DNA from: Isoetes taiwanensis
Lineage: Eukaryota; Streptophyta; Lycopodiopsida; Isoetales; Isoetaceae
DNA length: 64,000 nucleotides
Assembly: GCA_021234155.1 (NCBI GenBank)
Contig: JAJEKV010000071.1
Coordinates: forward strand, 4,588,483-4,652,482
Direction: 5' to 3'
Position 1 is the first letter of the stretch; every line of letters starts with the position of its first letter. This document shows positions 43,690-55,551 of the stretch, one piece after another. Below the pieces are notes generated by a model, which did not search any database, was not told the DNA's origin, and saw only the letters and a program-made list of their open reading frames with translations. The position numbers and the translations under genes were made by a program.

Positions 43690-45100
43690 TGATCTGAATG
43701 AATTGGCCCCTACTGAGGAGGAGGTGCGGGAATTGGATGAACTCATATCCAAATTCTGACAAAAAGATTGATGGGGAAGGGGAAGATCACCAAGTTGAGG
43801 AGATCGAGGAGGAGCCTAAAAAACCTTCCCAAAGATTCCATTCCCCTACCATTGGCTCTGATCCACTACTTCCAGGAGAAGTTAGACTATGAAAAGGGAA
43901 ATAATAGAGCGTTAATGGGGCAAGTTGCGGAGACCAAAATTGGGCAAGCGCACGCTAACAAGCTGCTCCGGGAACTGCAACTCCAGTTAGCCAAGCAAGA
44001 CAAAGAGGCTGCTGAAAGAGAAAGAAAACTATTGGACACTATCAAGCAGCTATTAACAAAGAAGAAGACTGTAATAACCAGGCTCAGGGAGTCCAAAATT
44101 TGGGCCAAACTAGCCAAGCTCAGGGAGCTAGAGTGGCAGTCCCACCCCCACCCCCACCTAACCCTTTCAAGAAGCTGGAGTTCAAGGAACTCTATCAAAT
44201 GGACAACCCCCTAATTCCTCCTTAAGGATCGTTCCCTAAGCCACAATCAAGGATCGTTACCCAATGCCTAGAATTGATGATATCATGGACCATTTAGTGG
44301 GAGCAAAATATTTCTCTAGAATCGATCTAAGAAGTGGATAGCATCAAATTAGCATTCAGGAAGGAGATGAGCCCAAAACGGCTTTTCGAACCAATCAAGG
44401 GCACTATGAATTTGCAGTCATGCCCTTCGGATTGGCAAATGCCCCGGCCACAATTATGCGGCTCATGAATAATGTGTTTCATGGGTATTTAGATAAGTTC
44501 ATCCAAATATTATTGGATGATTTGAACTACTCAAGGAGTAGAGAGGAACACTTAGAGCATCTGAAAAAAGTATTGGCATTGCTCAGGGTGTGCAAACTGT
44601 TTGCTATAAGTGTGAATTTCTAAAAGAACAAGTGGCCTATCTTGGACATATAGTCTCTGGAACTAGATAGCCCCAGATCCAGACAAGGTACGAGCCATAA
44701 GGGAATGGCTGCAACTAGTAGATATGTGGGATGTAAGAAGCTTTCTAGGCTTAGCCACTTACTATAGAAAATTTGTTCCAAAATTTTCAAAGGTAGCTAC
44801 TCCCCTCAACGACTTGCTTAAAAAAGGACAAAACTTCCTATGGGGGGAGAGCAAAAGAGAGCCTTTGAATGGATTAAGACCTTACTCCCAAGTGAACCAA
44901 TTTTTAAAATCTCGGATTTAAAGATACCCTTTGAAGTTTACACACTCACATGTGGACAGGCTCTGGGAGCAGTCCTTAATATGCAACAAGAGTATGTGGT
45001 GGCTTATGAAAGCCATAAATTAAATTTGGCAGAAAAGAACTATGCCACTTACGAACAAGAGTTGTTGGCCATAGTTCATGCCTTAAAAACATGGCTCTAA
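43690..45100 (+). pseudogene. gypsy gag-RT-RNase H remnant, inverted arm 2
   Basis: In order: a charged coiled-coil-like stretch (LLRELQLQLAKQDKEAAERE); then, in broken frames, RIDLRSG with a stop where Tyr is expected, [38 protein letters not shown], and [18 protein letters not shown] (polymerase DD box). [18 protein letters not shown] and a terminal RNase H piece (TCGQALGAV, YATYEQELLAIVHALKTWL) follow. Protease is not recognisable and integrase is absent. Complement of 39550-42690 without the retroposon. Confidence 0.85.
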
Positions 45101-45105
45101 CTTAT

Positions 45106-46289
45106 ATTGTCTTGGGAATCATATTGTCTTGGGAATCGAAAGGATAAGGATCCAACTGATTCAAAAACCACTGAAAAGTAAAAATGCATAACACGTAATT
45201 TATTTGGCACATGGGCTTTGAAAATGGACTCTGGACCTTCAATGTGGGGCTGTCACAATTCCAAGAATACCAGAATAAATGGGCTCTTGTATCTACAATG
45301 TGCAGGCTGTCACAATTCCAAGAATACATTCATAAATTTATTGCCACTTCGTAATTTACTGAAGGAGATTTGAATAACATGGATTTATAAGAGATAACAC
45401 AACACTACAACTAGAGTTTAAATATGACCTAGCCTGCACGCAATCAAATAATACTTTTTAATGGCTTAAAATCCTGTGCTTTATAGGGTCGCTTATTTGT
45501 TGACAGGTTAAAGTAATACCTTAATGAGCACGATTCGTCTAATAGACATGACAGGTTAACTTGATACTTTAATGTGAAGTATTCATCTGATACAACATAC
45601 CAATCTCCATGAATTCTTTTTTGCTTTGATCATTTCCTACTAAGAAACCCCTTGATTTTGGTATCAACTTTGTGTATGACATCTTAAAATGCCATATTTA
45701 ATGCCCTTTTTTCCGTTCGATCATTTTCTATGCATTTTACATATGTATTATGCATCTTTATGGCTTTATGTTGCAAGTTTATTTCTGACCATTGATCTGG
45801 CAAATATACGGAGGTTTATGCTAGATCAATGGCCATTGAATTTTTGATCAAAAACTTCCTCACACTTCTAATAGTGCAAAACAGACCAATGGTGCCAGAT
45901 AATAAATAATGCAGTACTTTAACAAGTGGAAGAAACGCAAAACCTTTAAAGCAAAAAAAAAAAGAAAAAAAAAAGAAAAAAATGAAAAAAAGAAAAGAAA
46001 AAAATGGATGCATGCTTGCCAGCCGTTCTGGCTATGGCAAGCATGGCCTATACTACCCAGCTGCACCTCTTTATTGCAGCCAGGTTCAGAAAGCCGGAGA
46101 ACAATTTTCCAATGATCTACCCTTTATCTCCAGCTCAGAAATTGATAGAACTCCTGCGCCCGAAGCTGGAGAAAAAGAAACAACAAGCTGGAGGAATTGA
46201 ACCTCCACGTAGCACCAATGCTCTCAATCATCTGCCCCTGCTCTGCCTAGAAGCACCCACTAACAAAAACCTAAGCCTAAAACAGAAGT
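45106..46289. other. Unassigned stretch
   Basis: CTGTCACAATTCCAAGAATAC is repeated at about 45249 and 45309. A long A-rich run lies at 45950-46005. No gene seen. Confidence 0.45.
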
Positions 46290-46309
46290 CACAACAAGAG
46301 AAATGTCAA

Positions 46310-46615
46310 TTAGCGACGTCTGTAGCGACGTCTGGGTCACGTCTATGCGACGTCTGGCCACATGACACAGACGTCACCGGAGACACGTCGCATGCGACGT
46401 GGTGCTAGATGTCGCATGCGACGTCTACAGACGTGACACAGACGTGACCCACGTGACTCAGACGTGACCATGCGACGTCTGGTAGACGTCACATGCGACG
46501 TATACCAGGCGTCGCATGCGAATAAATATTTATATAAATATATTTTATTATTAATTAAAAAATTAAATAAAATTAAAATAAAAAATTCTAGACGTCGCAT
46601 GCGACATCATGCAGA
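46310..46615. repeat. Left subterminal palindromic repeats
   Basis: GTCGCATGCGAC, a perfect 12-bp palindrome, occurs at about 46387, 46412 and 46592, with shorter GCATGCGA forms elsewhere; GACGTC and GACGTGAC are scattered among them. An AT-only stretch interrupts at 46522-46588. Confidence 0.8.
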
Positions 46616-47985
46616 AAAAAAAATGAATGAATTACTTAGATAATTACAATATGATGTACAAGAGGCAAAAGGCATGTCACCTTCTTTTTTTAATTGAAAA
46701 TCGTGTATTGTATTTATATTTTTAAATAATCACAAAAGACTCGTTAAGGGGAGTATCCACCCTTTTAGCCTAGAGCTAATCTCTGTCAGAGTCAGTGGAG
46801 TCGTCATTCGAGTAAGTGGTTTGAGGACGCCCTCTCAACCTCATCTTGAGGTCCGCGATTGGATGGCTCTCCAAAGTTCGATGCTCCCTCGTCGACCCCT
46901 CGTCCTGCGTCCTCGTCTAAGGCTTGGTTCGTGTGTTCCACTGCTCTCTATAAAAACCAGAAGAATATAGCATTGATGTAGTTCATAGAATTACAATAAT
47001 TACATACAACACACATTGGCATTCCCGTGATGTGGGATAGTTCCCTCTTCGTATAACTATTAATATAGATAAACAGCTCCACGAGTAGTAGCTATTTGTA
47101 CGTGCTCCTTGCTAGGGGGAAACCAGTATAGCAAATACTATGACAATATGACGAGTATTAGCTAATGACATACATAGTTCTTATTAAAATTAATGTGAAC
47201 CAATTTATAGCTAAGTGAGACGGAATTCGTTGACTTGCAGTTGCTTTCGCAGACTGTTCTGTATGTTTCTTCAGTGGATCTTTTACACGTTCGAATACGA
47301 TCTGATTGCAAGGCATACAACATTATCACAAGTTAAAGTGAATGAATGGCAAAAAAAAAAGGGAAAGTTACCCAAATGCCCTTGCGAAATGGGCAATTTA
47401 CCAAAGTACCCCTATCAAACCAAAAATTACCAAAATGCCCTTCGGGCAGCCAAGGGCAGGCAAACGGGCAGAGAATTGATCAGAGTGAAACGGAGGGAAG
47501 CTGCCGTTTAGAGAAACGGAGGGAAAATTAGGGAGGCTGCCCATGGAGGAGACGTCCAGCATCAACAAGTGAATTCGACAAATCAATTCGTCCAGCAATT
47601 CAACAAGTGAATTCGTCCAGCATCTCATCAGAGCGGTTTACCTTCTGGAATTTCCAAACGTGCTTGTAAGGTAAGGAGAAATAGTTAATTTCTAGCAATG
47701 CCGTTTGTTTTGGAAAAATCATAGTATTTAGTGATACTGGTTTAAAGCCTGAATCTTATTACAGCAGATCTTAGTACTAGCAAATCAGAGATAATTGGGC
47801 CACAGTTTGAGGGCAATTAAGAGGGCAAAAGTAATTCCTGTATGCTCTTTCTTCTTTCATGTTAGAGTTGATGTACAAATCTTCCAGTGCAGGGCCAACT
47901 ACAATTAGTGAAAGGAGTGCAGAAAACAAGCATGCATGCATTGCCAGAATAGAATGCATGCATGAATTGCCAAAGTAGATAGTTA

Positions 47986-49525
47986 ATGCTTCTCCTTACC
48001 TTGCAAGGTAATCCAGAATTTTCAGTACAGAAGGTTGTATGTTCAGGTATGGAATTGTGTAAGGGTGCCAAATTTGATTCATTTGAAGAATGCAAGGCTG
48101 CAGTACGAGATCAAGCAGTCAAAGATCATGTAGAATTATCAGTGATTAAGTCTGATCATTCTAGATAGAGAGTAAAGTGTGCTGCTGAAGGTTGTCCATG
48201 GATGATCCACGCTTCTAAACTTCCAGATGCATAGGTGGTGCGCATTCTTGTGGTGGGGTTAATCAGAGAAACAATAAGGAAGCTAACTCAAAATGGGTGA
48301 CGGAAAAATATCTTGGTAAGTTCCTTGAGCACCAAAGTTATAAACCTTCAGACTACCGAAGAGAGCATGGAGTAGAGATAAGCTACCGTGTTGCATGGTT
48401 AGCAAAAGAGAATGCAATGGCTGAACTTCACGGTTCACATGAAGAAGCTTATCAGCGGTTGAATGACTACTGCTCCAGGTTAATGGAAGCAAATCCTGGT
48501 AGTATTTGTACAGTTCAGCAAGATGAGCAGAAAAGGTTCACAAGAATGTTTCTTGCTTTTGGCGCTAGCTTAAGTGGATTTGGGCATTGTCGGCCTGTCA
48601 TTGGCCTAGATGGGACATTCCTAACAAGCAGGTATAGAGGAATTTTGCTTACAGCAGTTGGAGTTGACGCACTTGGGTCTTTGTTTCCACTAGCATATGC
48701 ATGGGTTGCCATTGAGAATGACAGCAACTGGTGTTGGTTTTTAACTCAGTTGCAAGGTTCTTTAGCACTCAATAGAGCAGTTGTCTTCTTGTCTGATCGA
48801 CAAAAAGGAATATTGGAAGGAATGTCAGCTGTTTTTGGGGAGAATGCAGTCATGGATATTGTCTGAGGCATTTAGCAGAGAATCAAAAAGGAATTTAAGA
48901 GTATAGAGCTGGTCTGGTCAAGTTGTTGTGGAAAGCAGCTCGTGTAGAAACAATTCCCAAGTTTCAAGAAGTTTTACAAGCAATTGGGACTGCAAATGCT
49001 GCCGCTCAAACTTGGTTGCTCGATGAGATGCGTCATCCTCGATATTGGGCAGAAGCATATTTTCCAGGCCATCGGTTTGGTCATCTTACCTCTAACATTG
49101 CAGAATCTTTGAATTCTTGGCTGCTTGAAGTAAGAGACAAGCCCATACTGTCCATGTTGACTATGATTTGTGACAAGATGATGACATGGTTTTATGACCG
49201 TCGAAAGGAAGGATTTGATGCATGGATGGCTGCTAGACAGAGCTCTTTTGCAGTTGTGAAAGAGGTAGATGATGCGATCAAAGTTGCTATTGCTCGTGCA
49301 CGTTATTACAGGGTTCTTCCATCCACTGAATTTATGTTCAAGATTGTAACTGCAAAACATGAGCATGTGGTCGATGTGCAAGCTGGTACATGCTCTTGTT
49401 TGAGATGGCAGAAGTCTGGAATTCCTTGTGCCCATGCTGCTGCATCAATTCTATTCAAGAAACAGCAAGTGCAGATGTACACCTATGAGGCATATCCACA
49501 GTGCGTGTACTATGCAACTTACTGA
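47986..49525 (+). pseudogene. MULE transposase pseudogene
   Basis: The N-terminal MuDR domain reads KFDSFEECKAAVRDQAV and SVIKSDHSR, then a TAG at 48165 where Tyr is usual, then VKCAAEGCPWMIHASKLPDA and a second TAG. The catalytic domain (from about 48290) has RPVIGLDGTFLTSRYRG (first Asp), DALGSLFPLAYAWVAIEND, and VVFLSDRQKGILEG (second Asp). A one-base break at about 48852 separates this from HGYCLRHLAENQKG and a TAA follows. The second half (48923-49525) includes FGHLTSNIAESLNSWLLE and the SWIM zinc finger CSCLRWQKSGIPCAHAA. Domain order is that of complete MURA-type transposases, but four lesions make it inactive. Confidence 0.93.
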
Positions 49526-49843
49526 AGGGGTTATCTCTCCGGTGATTCATAGTGGTGAAGGCGGCAGATACGGATATGCTTCCTCCACGGACATCTCGAT
49601 TGCGAGGCGACCTAAGAAGAGGAGAATAAGATCGTCTCAACGAGGATGATAAGAAAGCATTAAAATGTTCAAGATGCAAAAGTGTCGGTCACAAACAGTA
49701 AACTGCGGGGAGTACCAATTGAAATTGCGGTATTTTATTTGCGAGGTGAAGTGTTTTGTGACTTCTTTTTTAATTATGAGATTGATTTCTTACCATTACA
49801 TAATGAAGGGAATCTTGGAGCGGTTTTAGCTTACGAAGAGATC

Positions 49844-49961
49844 GCAGCTTGTGAACTTGTTGTTAATTAAGTAGTTCTTTCTGCAGCTTGTGAACTTGTT
49901 GTTAATTAAGTAGTTCTTCCTGCAGCTTGTGAACTTGTTGTTAATTAAGTAGTTCTTTCTA
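49844..49961 (+). repeat. 39-bp tandem repeat, three copies
   Basis: GCAGCTTGTGAACTTGTTGT followed by TAATTAAGTAGTTCTT is present three times in a row within the MULE 3' region. Confidence 0.9.
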
Positions 49962-50789
49962 TAGCATTTCTTGCAATGGAGCAGGAAGCAGTTCCAAAAG
50001 GCTCTCTTTGTCAATTGCATTCAATATTCAAAGTGGGCATCCTTCCTGATGCAGTCTTTGATATCATAACTGTCCTAGAAAACAAGCGTGTTTTCTTAAG
50101 AACATTCATTCAAGTTGAATAGTAGCATATCCTAAACAGACTTCAGAGCCATATAGTGATTGCTTCTGGATTGGAACTGAAGGTTTTGCTACTCTAATAT
50201 CTATCTTCGGGGATCCACCATAGCTTTATGTAAAGAGGATACTGTGGTTTCTTTATGTTGTGTATGTCCAGGCTAAGTAGCTGCTGTGCTTCCCTGGATT
50301 CAGAATGTGAGATATGCTCACTTTTCATCAAATCATGGTGCTTTGGAGTTCCAGTTACAGCTCCATTTTCTGGGATATCAGGGGTCTCAAGAGGATTCAA
50401 GACAGGGCTGGAGTTATCAGCTAGCATGGACTTCTCATGGCAGAATGCTTCTATAAAATTGTTTTCTTCAACTGTATGTGGCCCTGGACTTTCTTCAGTT
50501 GTCTTGAATTTTTGGTCCAGAATTATTTTGGACCAGGATTGTGCGAACCAGATTGACTGCACTCATTTGTCGTGGAAAAGTTGCAGTTATGTTTAGCGTT
50601 GGGTAATATGTGTTTTTCTCCCGTGGGCATGTTGTCACTGTATGATGTTGAAGCTTCATAAACTTGATTTTCCTCTAATTCCAGTATATGCCGGTTCTGG
50701 CTTTCTGAATCAGAATTAAACTCAAAGTCCAATGCATCCACAAATGCATCAAATGAGCCACCACTCTCGTTGATCAGAATGCCGTTTGC
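49962..50789. other. MULE 3' noncoding region
   Basis: Frames on both strands exist at 50194-50885 but show no domain. A minus-strand frame with NALRAAKGRQT runs into the inverted repeat and is not a gene. Confidence 0.4.
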
Positions 50790-50929
50790 CGTTGCCGTTT
50801 GCCTGCCCTTGGCTGCCCGAAGAGCATTTTGTAATTTTCGGTTTGATAGGGATACTTTGGTAAATTGCCCATTTCGCAAGGGCATTTGGGTAACTTTCCA
50901 TCTTAATATCTTCCTAGCCCTAGCTACCT

Positions 50930-51335
50930 CTACCTAAAACTGACAATAAATGTGAACAAAGGCCCGAACACCTGGTCCTCCCCACTCGTGGTGGAGCCGA
51001 CCATGTCCTTGCCGTAGCCACCTCTACCTAAGAATGAGAAGAAAAGTGGACCTGGACTCAGACACCTGGTCCTCTCCGCTCGAGGTGGAGCCCTTGAACA
51101 AGCCACTACAATTTTATTTTAAACCTAAAAAATAACAAGTGGAACTGGAAGTGGACTTGAACCCGGGTATGTGGTCCTCTTCACTCTAGGTGGAGCCGAC
51201 TGTGCCCTTGAACAAGCCACTCCTTAACCTAGGAAAAATTTATGATTGTACTGAAAGTGGACTTCGAACCCGGGTACATGATCCTCTCCACTCTAGGGCC
51301 GACCCGTGCCCTTGAACAAGCCACTCATCCATCAA
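50930..51335 (+). repeat. Tandem repeat, four degenerate copies of about 80-90 bp
   Basis: Each unit has a GGTCCTC-type core followed by CACTCNNGGTGGAGCC and CCTTGAACAAGCCACT or a related form. Copies near 50975, 51070, 51170 and 51275. Confidence 0.75.
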
Positions 51336-51439
51336 TTTTTTTAACCTACTTAAAACTATAAAAATAAAATGCAAGTGCGATGAAGTACTTATCAAAAGAA
51401 GGATGTGTGTACACAAGATCGTGTCGGGTCCAAATCGTA

Positions 51440-52075
51440 ATAGAAAGCTGCAACAGAAGTAACAAAGCGTTAGAAGAATAAGAACAAAGAAGAAAAAGAT
51501 CAAAGAAGAAAGAAAGAAAAAAAGGGGGGGGGGAGGGGGGGACAAGAAATAGGAAACAAGAAGATAGAAATAAAACAAGAGGAACAAATAAGAGAAGAAA
51601 TAAAAGAATAGAAGGGAAGAAATAAGGATAGAATAGAGAAGAAATAAGAGAAGAAAGAAGAAAGAATGAAGAAAAAAAAGAAGAAATAAGAGAAGGGAAG
51701 GGAATAGAATGGAAGGAAGAAATAAGGGAAAGGAAATAAAAGGATCGAAAGGAAAGTGAGGAAGAAATGAAAAAGAATAAAGAATAAAAAACAATACGAG
51801 AAGGGAGGGAAGAGAAGAAAGAAATAAGGGAAGGGAGGGGAAAGAATGAAGAATGAGAAAGCATGAGAAAGAATGGAAATGAGAAAGCATGGGAAAGAAA
51901 TGAGAATGAGAAAAGAAATGAGAAAGCATGAGAAAGAAATGAGGGAGGAAGAATGAGGAAAGAAGAAATATGGGAAGAATAGAAGCATGGAAGAAAGAAT
52001 GAGGAAAGACTGAGGAAGAAAAAATAATGAAGAAAAAGAAGAAGAGGAAGGAAAGGAAACAAAAAAATTTGAAAT
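51440..52075 (+). repeat. Purine-rich (GAAA/GGAA) tract, about 640 bp
   Basis: Almost all A and G on the plus strand, made of GAAGAAATAAG, GGGAAAG and ATGAGAAAG variants with a G-run at 51525-51541. The long open frames on the minus strand here only reflect composition (Phe/Ser/Leu-rich). Confidence 0.9.
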
Positions 52076-52389
52076 CTAGCCTAATGATTCGATCCAAAAA
52101 CCTATTCAATCTAGAAATCATGATGTACTAACCTTAAAAATAGTTCTTACAAGTCGACGAAGCCTTTAGCACTGGAAATCGCCCAAAAAGTCGTGATCTT
52201 TGAAGCCTAGAAACGGACCCGGAAAAGCCGGCCGCGGGTCTGTAAAAAGCTCTAGACGTTGCATGCGAGAATTTTTTAGGTGCCTTTTTTTTATGTGATG
52301 GTCATGAAAATTTGTCCCTAATGGACATGTCTAAGCCATGTATGCATTCAAATTCATATTCTGGATTTATCCAATCTTCTATTGCTACT

Positions 52390-52960
52390 ACTTACAAATG
52401 TTAACGGGATGTTTGAGCCTGGGGTGGCATGCTTGAGCCACTTGTCATTTTTGAGCCTGGGATAGCATGTTTGAGCCACATGCCAGGTTTGAGCATGTTT
52501 CAGCCTCGGTGGCACGTTATGTGGCATTGTTGAGCCTAGGGGTGGCATGTTTGAATAGGCTCAAACATGCCTATGTGACATATGTTTAATGAGTCTATGT
52601 GGCATCTTTGAGTCTAGGTGGCATGTTTCAGCCTCGGTGGCACGTTATATGGCATGTTTGAGCCTAGGGGTGGCATGCTTGAGCCACGTGTCATGTTTGA
52701 GCCTGGGTGATATGTTTGACCTATGTGGTATGTTTGAGCCTCGGTGGCACGTTATGTGGCATGTTTGAGCCACGTGGCATGTGGCATGTGGCATGGTTGA
52801 GCCTAGGTGGCATTTTTTAGCCTAGGGCATGCCGCATGTTCAATCCTAAGGGCAATATTGAGCTGGTGGCATGTTTTTGTCATGTATCGTGTTTGAGCAT
52901 GGTCACATGTTTGAGCCTATGTGGCAAATTTGAGCCTAGGGCATGTTCGACCCTATGGCA
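52390..52960 (+). repeat. Degenerate tandem array of GTGGCATGTTTGAGCC
   Basis: More than 15 variants of GGCATGTTTGAGCC with CCTAGGTGG or CTCGGTGGCACG spacers. Related single copies occur near 37040-37075. Confidence 0.85.
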
Positions 52961-53139
52961 TGTTCGAATCTAGTGCATGGCCGATGCACATAAATCATGT
53001 GGTCATTTACATCCCTATGCGCCTTGCATCGATGCACATGGTAGCAAGCGTACGAGCTATGCTCCTCTTCTTAGAGAATGAATTGCGAGAGCGAAAGATA
53101 TTTCCTTTCTTGTGCTGCATAATTCCTTTCTTGAAACGA

Positions 53140-54000
53140 TCTTGGATTTTTCCGGACTTGCCCGAAGCAGGGGCCATGAACGGAGGGTTCAACGGTCGGA
53201 TAGGGGAACCGAGCTCCGGGAGGGTGGTCATTAGCGTACGCCCTCCCCGGGGAGCGCTGCCAGGAAAGGCTTCCAGGAAAGGTCCTTGCTCTCCCGAGGT
53301 CTTGCTCTCCCCTCCTGTGAGGAGGCCTTGCAAGGTCCTGGCTTTGTTTGACGTGGGGAAGGGTCCCAGCTCGGCTGCCCAATAACGGGCTGCACGGACC
53401 GCTCTAATGCTAACTCCTTGATCGAAACCTTGTCCAGAAATTTGGAAAATTGGCCTGTATGCTGGTGATGACTTAGGAAGCCAGCTGGCAAAAAATCAGA
53501 ATTTTATTCCGTGCTATGCATTAATTACGAATTTATGGATGCCTTACTATTGCAAAAGCGGCCCTCGACTTCGAATTGCCACATCAGGAGGAGGGCAGAT
53601 CCAAACTCCATTCTGCCAGTTCTGCTTGCTTCATGTTCCAAGTGCAGCCTCTTGGCCAGGTCCCAAGTGCAAAGGACCAAAACTCGGCCCCCAAAATGCA
53701 AACTCTCCAAGAACCTGACAACTCACAGGGTTTATGTTTCGGAGGCCCTATCCTTGTCGATTCGGCCCGTGATCTTGCACGGCGCCTTGAAGTGGGGGGG
53801 GGGGAGGGGGTGTCGTGCCGTGAAAGCACGAGCCCTTAAATCCCGAAGCAGCTTTGCCCCAAGGTCCTCTCCCCGGCCCCCGGGCGACCGGCGGGCAAGC
53901 TCCCCTATCCGGAACCGTGATTTAGCTCTTCCATTGGGACCAGAGCGATATTGCCCTGGAGACCAAGTTTCGTGGTCAGAAGACCACCCACTCTCCCAGA
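53140..54000 (+). repeat. Large direct repeat, copy 1 (about 860 bp)
   Basis: From CGATCTTGGATTTTT through GAACGGAGG, GGTCAACGG-type blocks and CTCCCCTATCCGGAACCG to CAGAAGACCACCC. Copy 2 is at 54270-55675 and is interrupted by a TRIM. Confidence 0.8.
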
Positions 54001-55112
54001 AGCGCCAAACTAGCTCATGTCCAGCACCCTCGTAGTCAATTGGCATGGGAGGTGGATGCTAAATACTGGCATGTAGGGCGCACGCGTTCCTTCCTCATGC
54101 AAAACTGACCGTGTAACTTGGTCCCTAGGGTAATTTCGCCATTTCGGACGATGTGACAAAGTCGAATCTCTATTCCGGAGCCTCTGCAGTGTCTCGAACG
54201 AATTTAAACATTTGGTTTCTACACCTGCCGCCGCAGGACGCCTCTGCGTTTGATAAGTTCCCCGCATCGATCTTGAATTTTTTGGACCCGCCTCGGGGGG
54301 CCCATGAACGGAGGATTCAACGGTCGGATAGGGGAACCGAGCTCCGGGAGGGTGGTCATTAGCGTACCTCCCCCCCCGGACGCTGCCAAGAAAGGCTGCT
54401 TCGGGAACTTTTTTGGGTCCTGCCTCCTGGGGTCCTTGCTCTCCCCTCCTATGAGGAGGCCTTGCAAGGTCCTGGCCTTGTTTGACTTGGGGAAGGGTCC
54501 CAGCTCGGCTGCCTAACAACGGGCTGCACGGACCACTCTAGTGCTAACTCCTTGATCGAAACCTTGTCCAGAAATTTGAAAAATTGGCCTGTATGCTGGT
54601 GATGACTCAGGAAGCCAGCTGGCAAATAATCAGAATTTAATTCCGTGCTATGCATTAATTACGAATTTATAGATGCCTTGCTACTGCAATAGCGGCCCTC
54701 GACTTCGGATTGCCACATCAGGAGGACGACAAATCCAAACTCCATTCTGCCAGTTCCGCTTGCTTCGTGTTCCCAAGTGCAGCCTCTCGGCCAGGTCCTA
54801 AGTGCAAAGGAACAAAACTCGGTCCCCAAAATGCAAACCCTCCAAGAACCTGGCAACTCACAGGGTTTACATTTCGGAGGCCCTATCCTTGTCAGATTCG
54901 TCCAGGACCTTGCGCCACGTCTTGAAGTAGGGGGGGGGGGGTGTTCAAGCCAGAGTACGGGCCCTAAAACCCCCCCTGGAAGCAGCTTGCCTCAAAAGTC
55001 CTCTCCCAAAAACCCTGGCGACTGACGGGCAAGCTCTGTTGGAATGTTGGAGCATGTGTAATGGGCACACATGAAGAATGACTCAGTGGAAGAGTACCGG
55101 AAGCCCATCAAA

Positions 55113-55181
55113 GGGCCGGTAGCTCAGTGGTAAAGTACTTGGCTTGCAAGCAAGAGGTCCTGGTTCGATCCCCACTGTCCA
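55113..55181 (+). tRNA. tRNA-Ala(UGC)-like sequence in the 5' LTR
   Basis: Same as the copy at 55480 but with two or three small deletions/changes in the D and T arms (TGGTAAAGT, CTGGTTCGATCCCCA). A box and B box are still readable. Probably not a functional tRNA. Confidence 0.5.
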
Positions 55182-55479
55182 CCCAATCGAGAAAGCTCAT
55201 TTCTCAACATGATATCGAGTCATGGTCCCAAGTAGAGGGTGCTTAACCGCACAGGGATAGTCCCCGATGGTGTAGGGGTGAGAATGAGCAAAGCTTGGCT
55301 GTTGGAAAGCCCAACCCCCGCAGATGGGTGGAGTTGCCCGAGGAGGGGAGCATGTGGATTGTGGTGAAGGCTGGAATGGATTGGTGTGCCCATTAAGGGG
55401 GAATGTTGGAATGTTGGAGCATGTGTAATGGGCACACATGAAGAATGACTCAGCGGAAGAGTACCGGAAGCCCATCAAA

Positions 55480-55551
55480 GGGCCGGTAGCTCAGTGGTAG
55501 AGTACTTGGCTTGCAAGCAAGAGGTCCTGGGTTCGATCCCCAGCCTGTCCA
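55480..55551 (+). tRNA. tRNA-Ala(UGC)-like sequence in the 3' LTR
   Basis: Seventy-two bases fold as a cloverleaf. The acceptor stem GGGCCGG/CCTGTCC has one mismatch and one G-U. The D arm is GCTC/GAGT. The anticodon loop CTTGCAA (TGC) sits on a stem with one G-G mismatch. A 5-base variable loop follows, and the T arm CTGGG-TTCGATC-CCCAG is perfect. A box TAGCTCAGTGG and B box GGTTCGATCCC fit RNA polymerase III. Because it sits inside an LTR, it is more likely an element-borne promoter/structure than a cellular tRNA gene. Confidence 0.55.

Larger units (their letters stand above)
38690..45105. mobile_element. Rearranged gypsy cluster: two LTRs and inverted pol copies
   Basis: Two LTR copies lie in the same orientation (about 38724-39486 and 42723-43581), each followed by GTATCAGAGCC, a tRNA-iMet-type primer binding site. 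Inverted copies of the same pol segment follow: minus strand after the first LTR (39550-40552 and 42331-42690) and plus strand after the second (43690-45100). Both pol copies share decay features such as the stop-containing TAGATAGCCCC around 39980 and 44665. They therefore descend from one already defective sequence. Confidence 0.7.
47362..50899 (+). mobile_element. Mutator-like element (MULE) with about 105-bp TIRs, 3.5 kb
   Basis: The left repeat (47362-47466) and right repeat (about 50790-50899) are complementary with few changes. They start GGAAAGTTACCCAAATGCCC and run to GGGCAGGCAAACGG. A MULE transposase pseudogene lies between them. The expected 9-11 bp target duplication was not visible. 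The element lies inside the CACTA-like shell. Confidence 0.85.

Noticed and set aside
47352-50910. A 9-11 bp target duplication for the MULE.
   Set aside because: Flanks are an A run on the left and ATCTTAATA on the right; no match was found, so none is reported.
51240-52121. Three long overlapping minus-strand open frames (up to 293 codons), rich in Phe, Ser and Leu.
   Set aside because: They lie over a 640-bp purine-rich tract that lacks stop codons on the complementary strand for compositional reasons. No start context, domain or splice structure.
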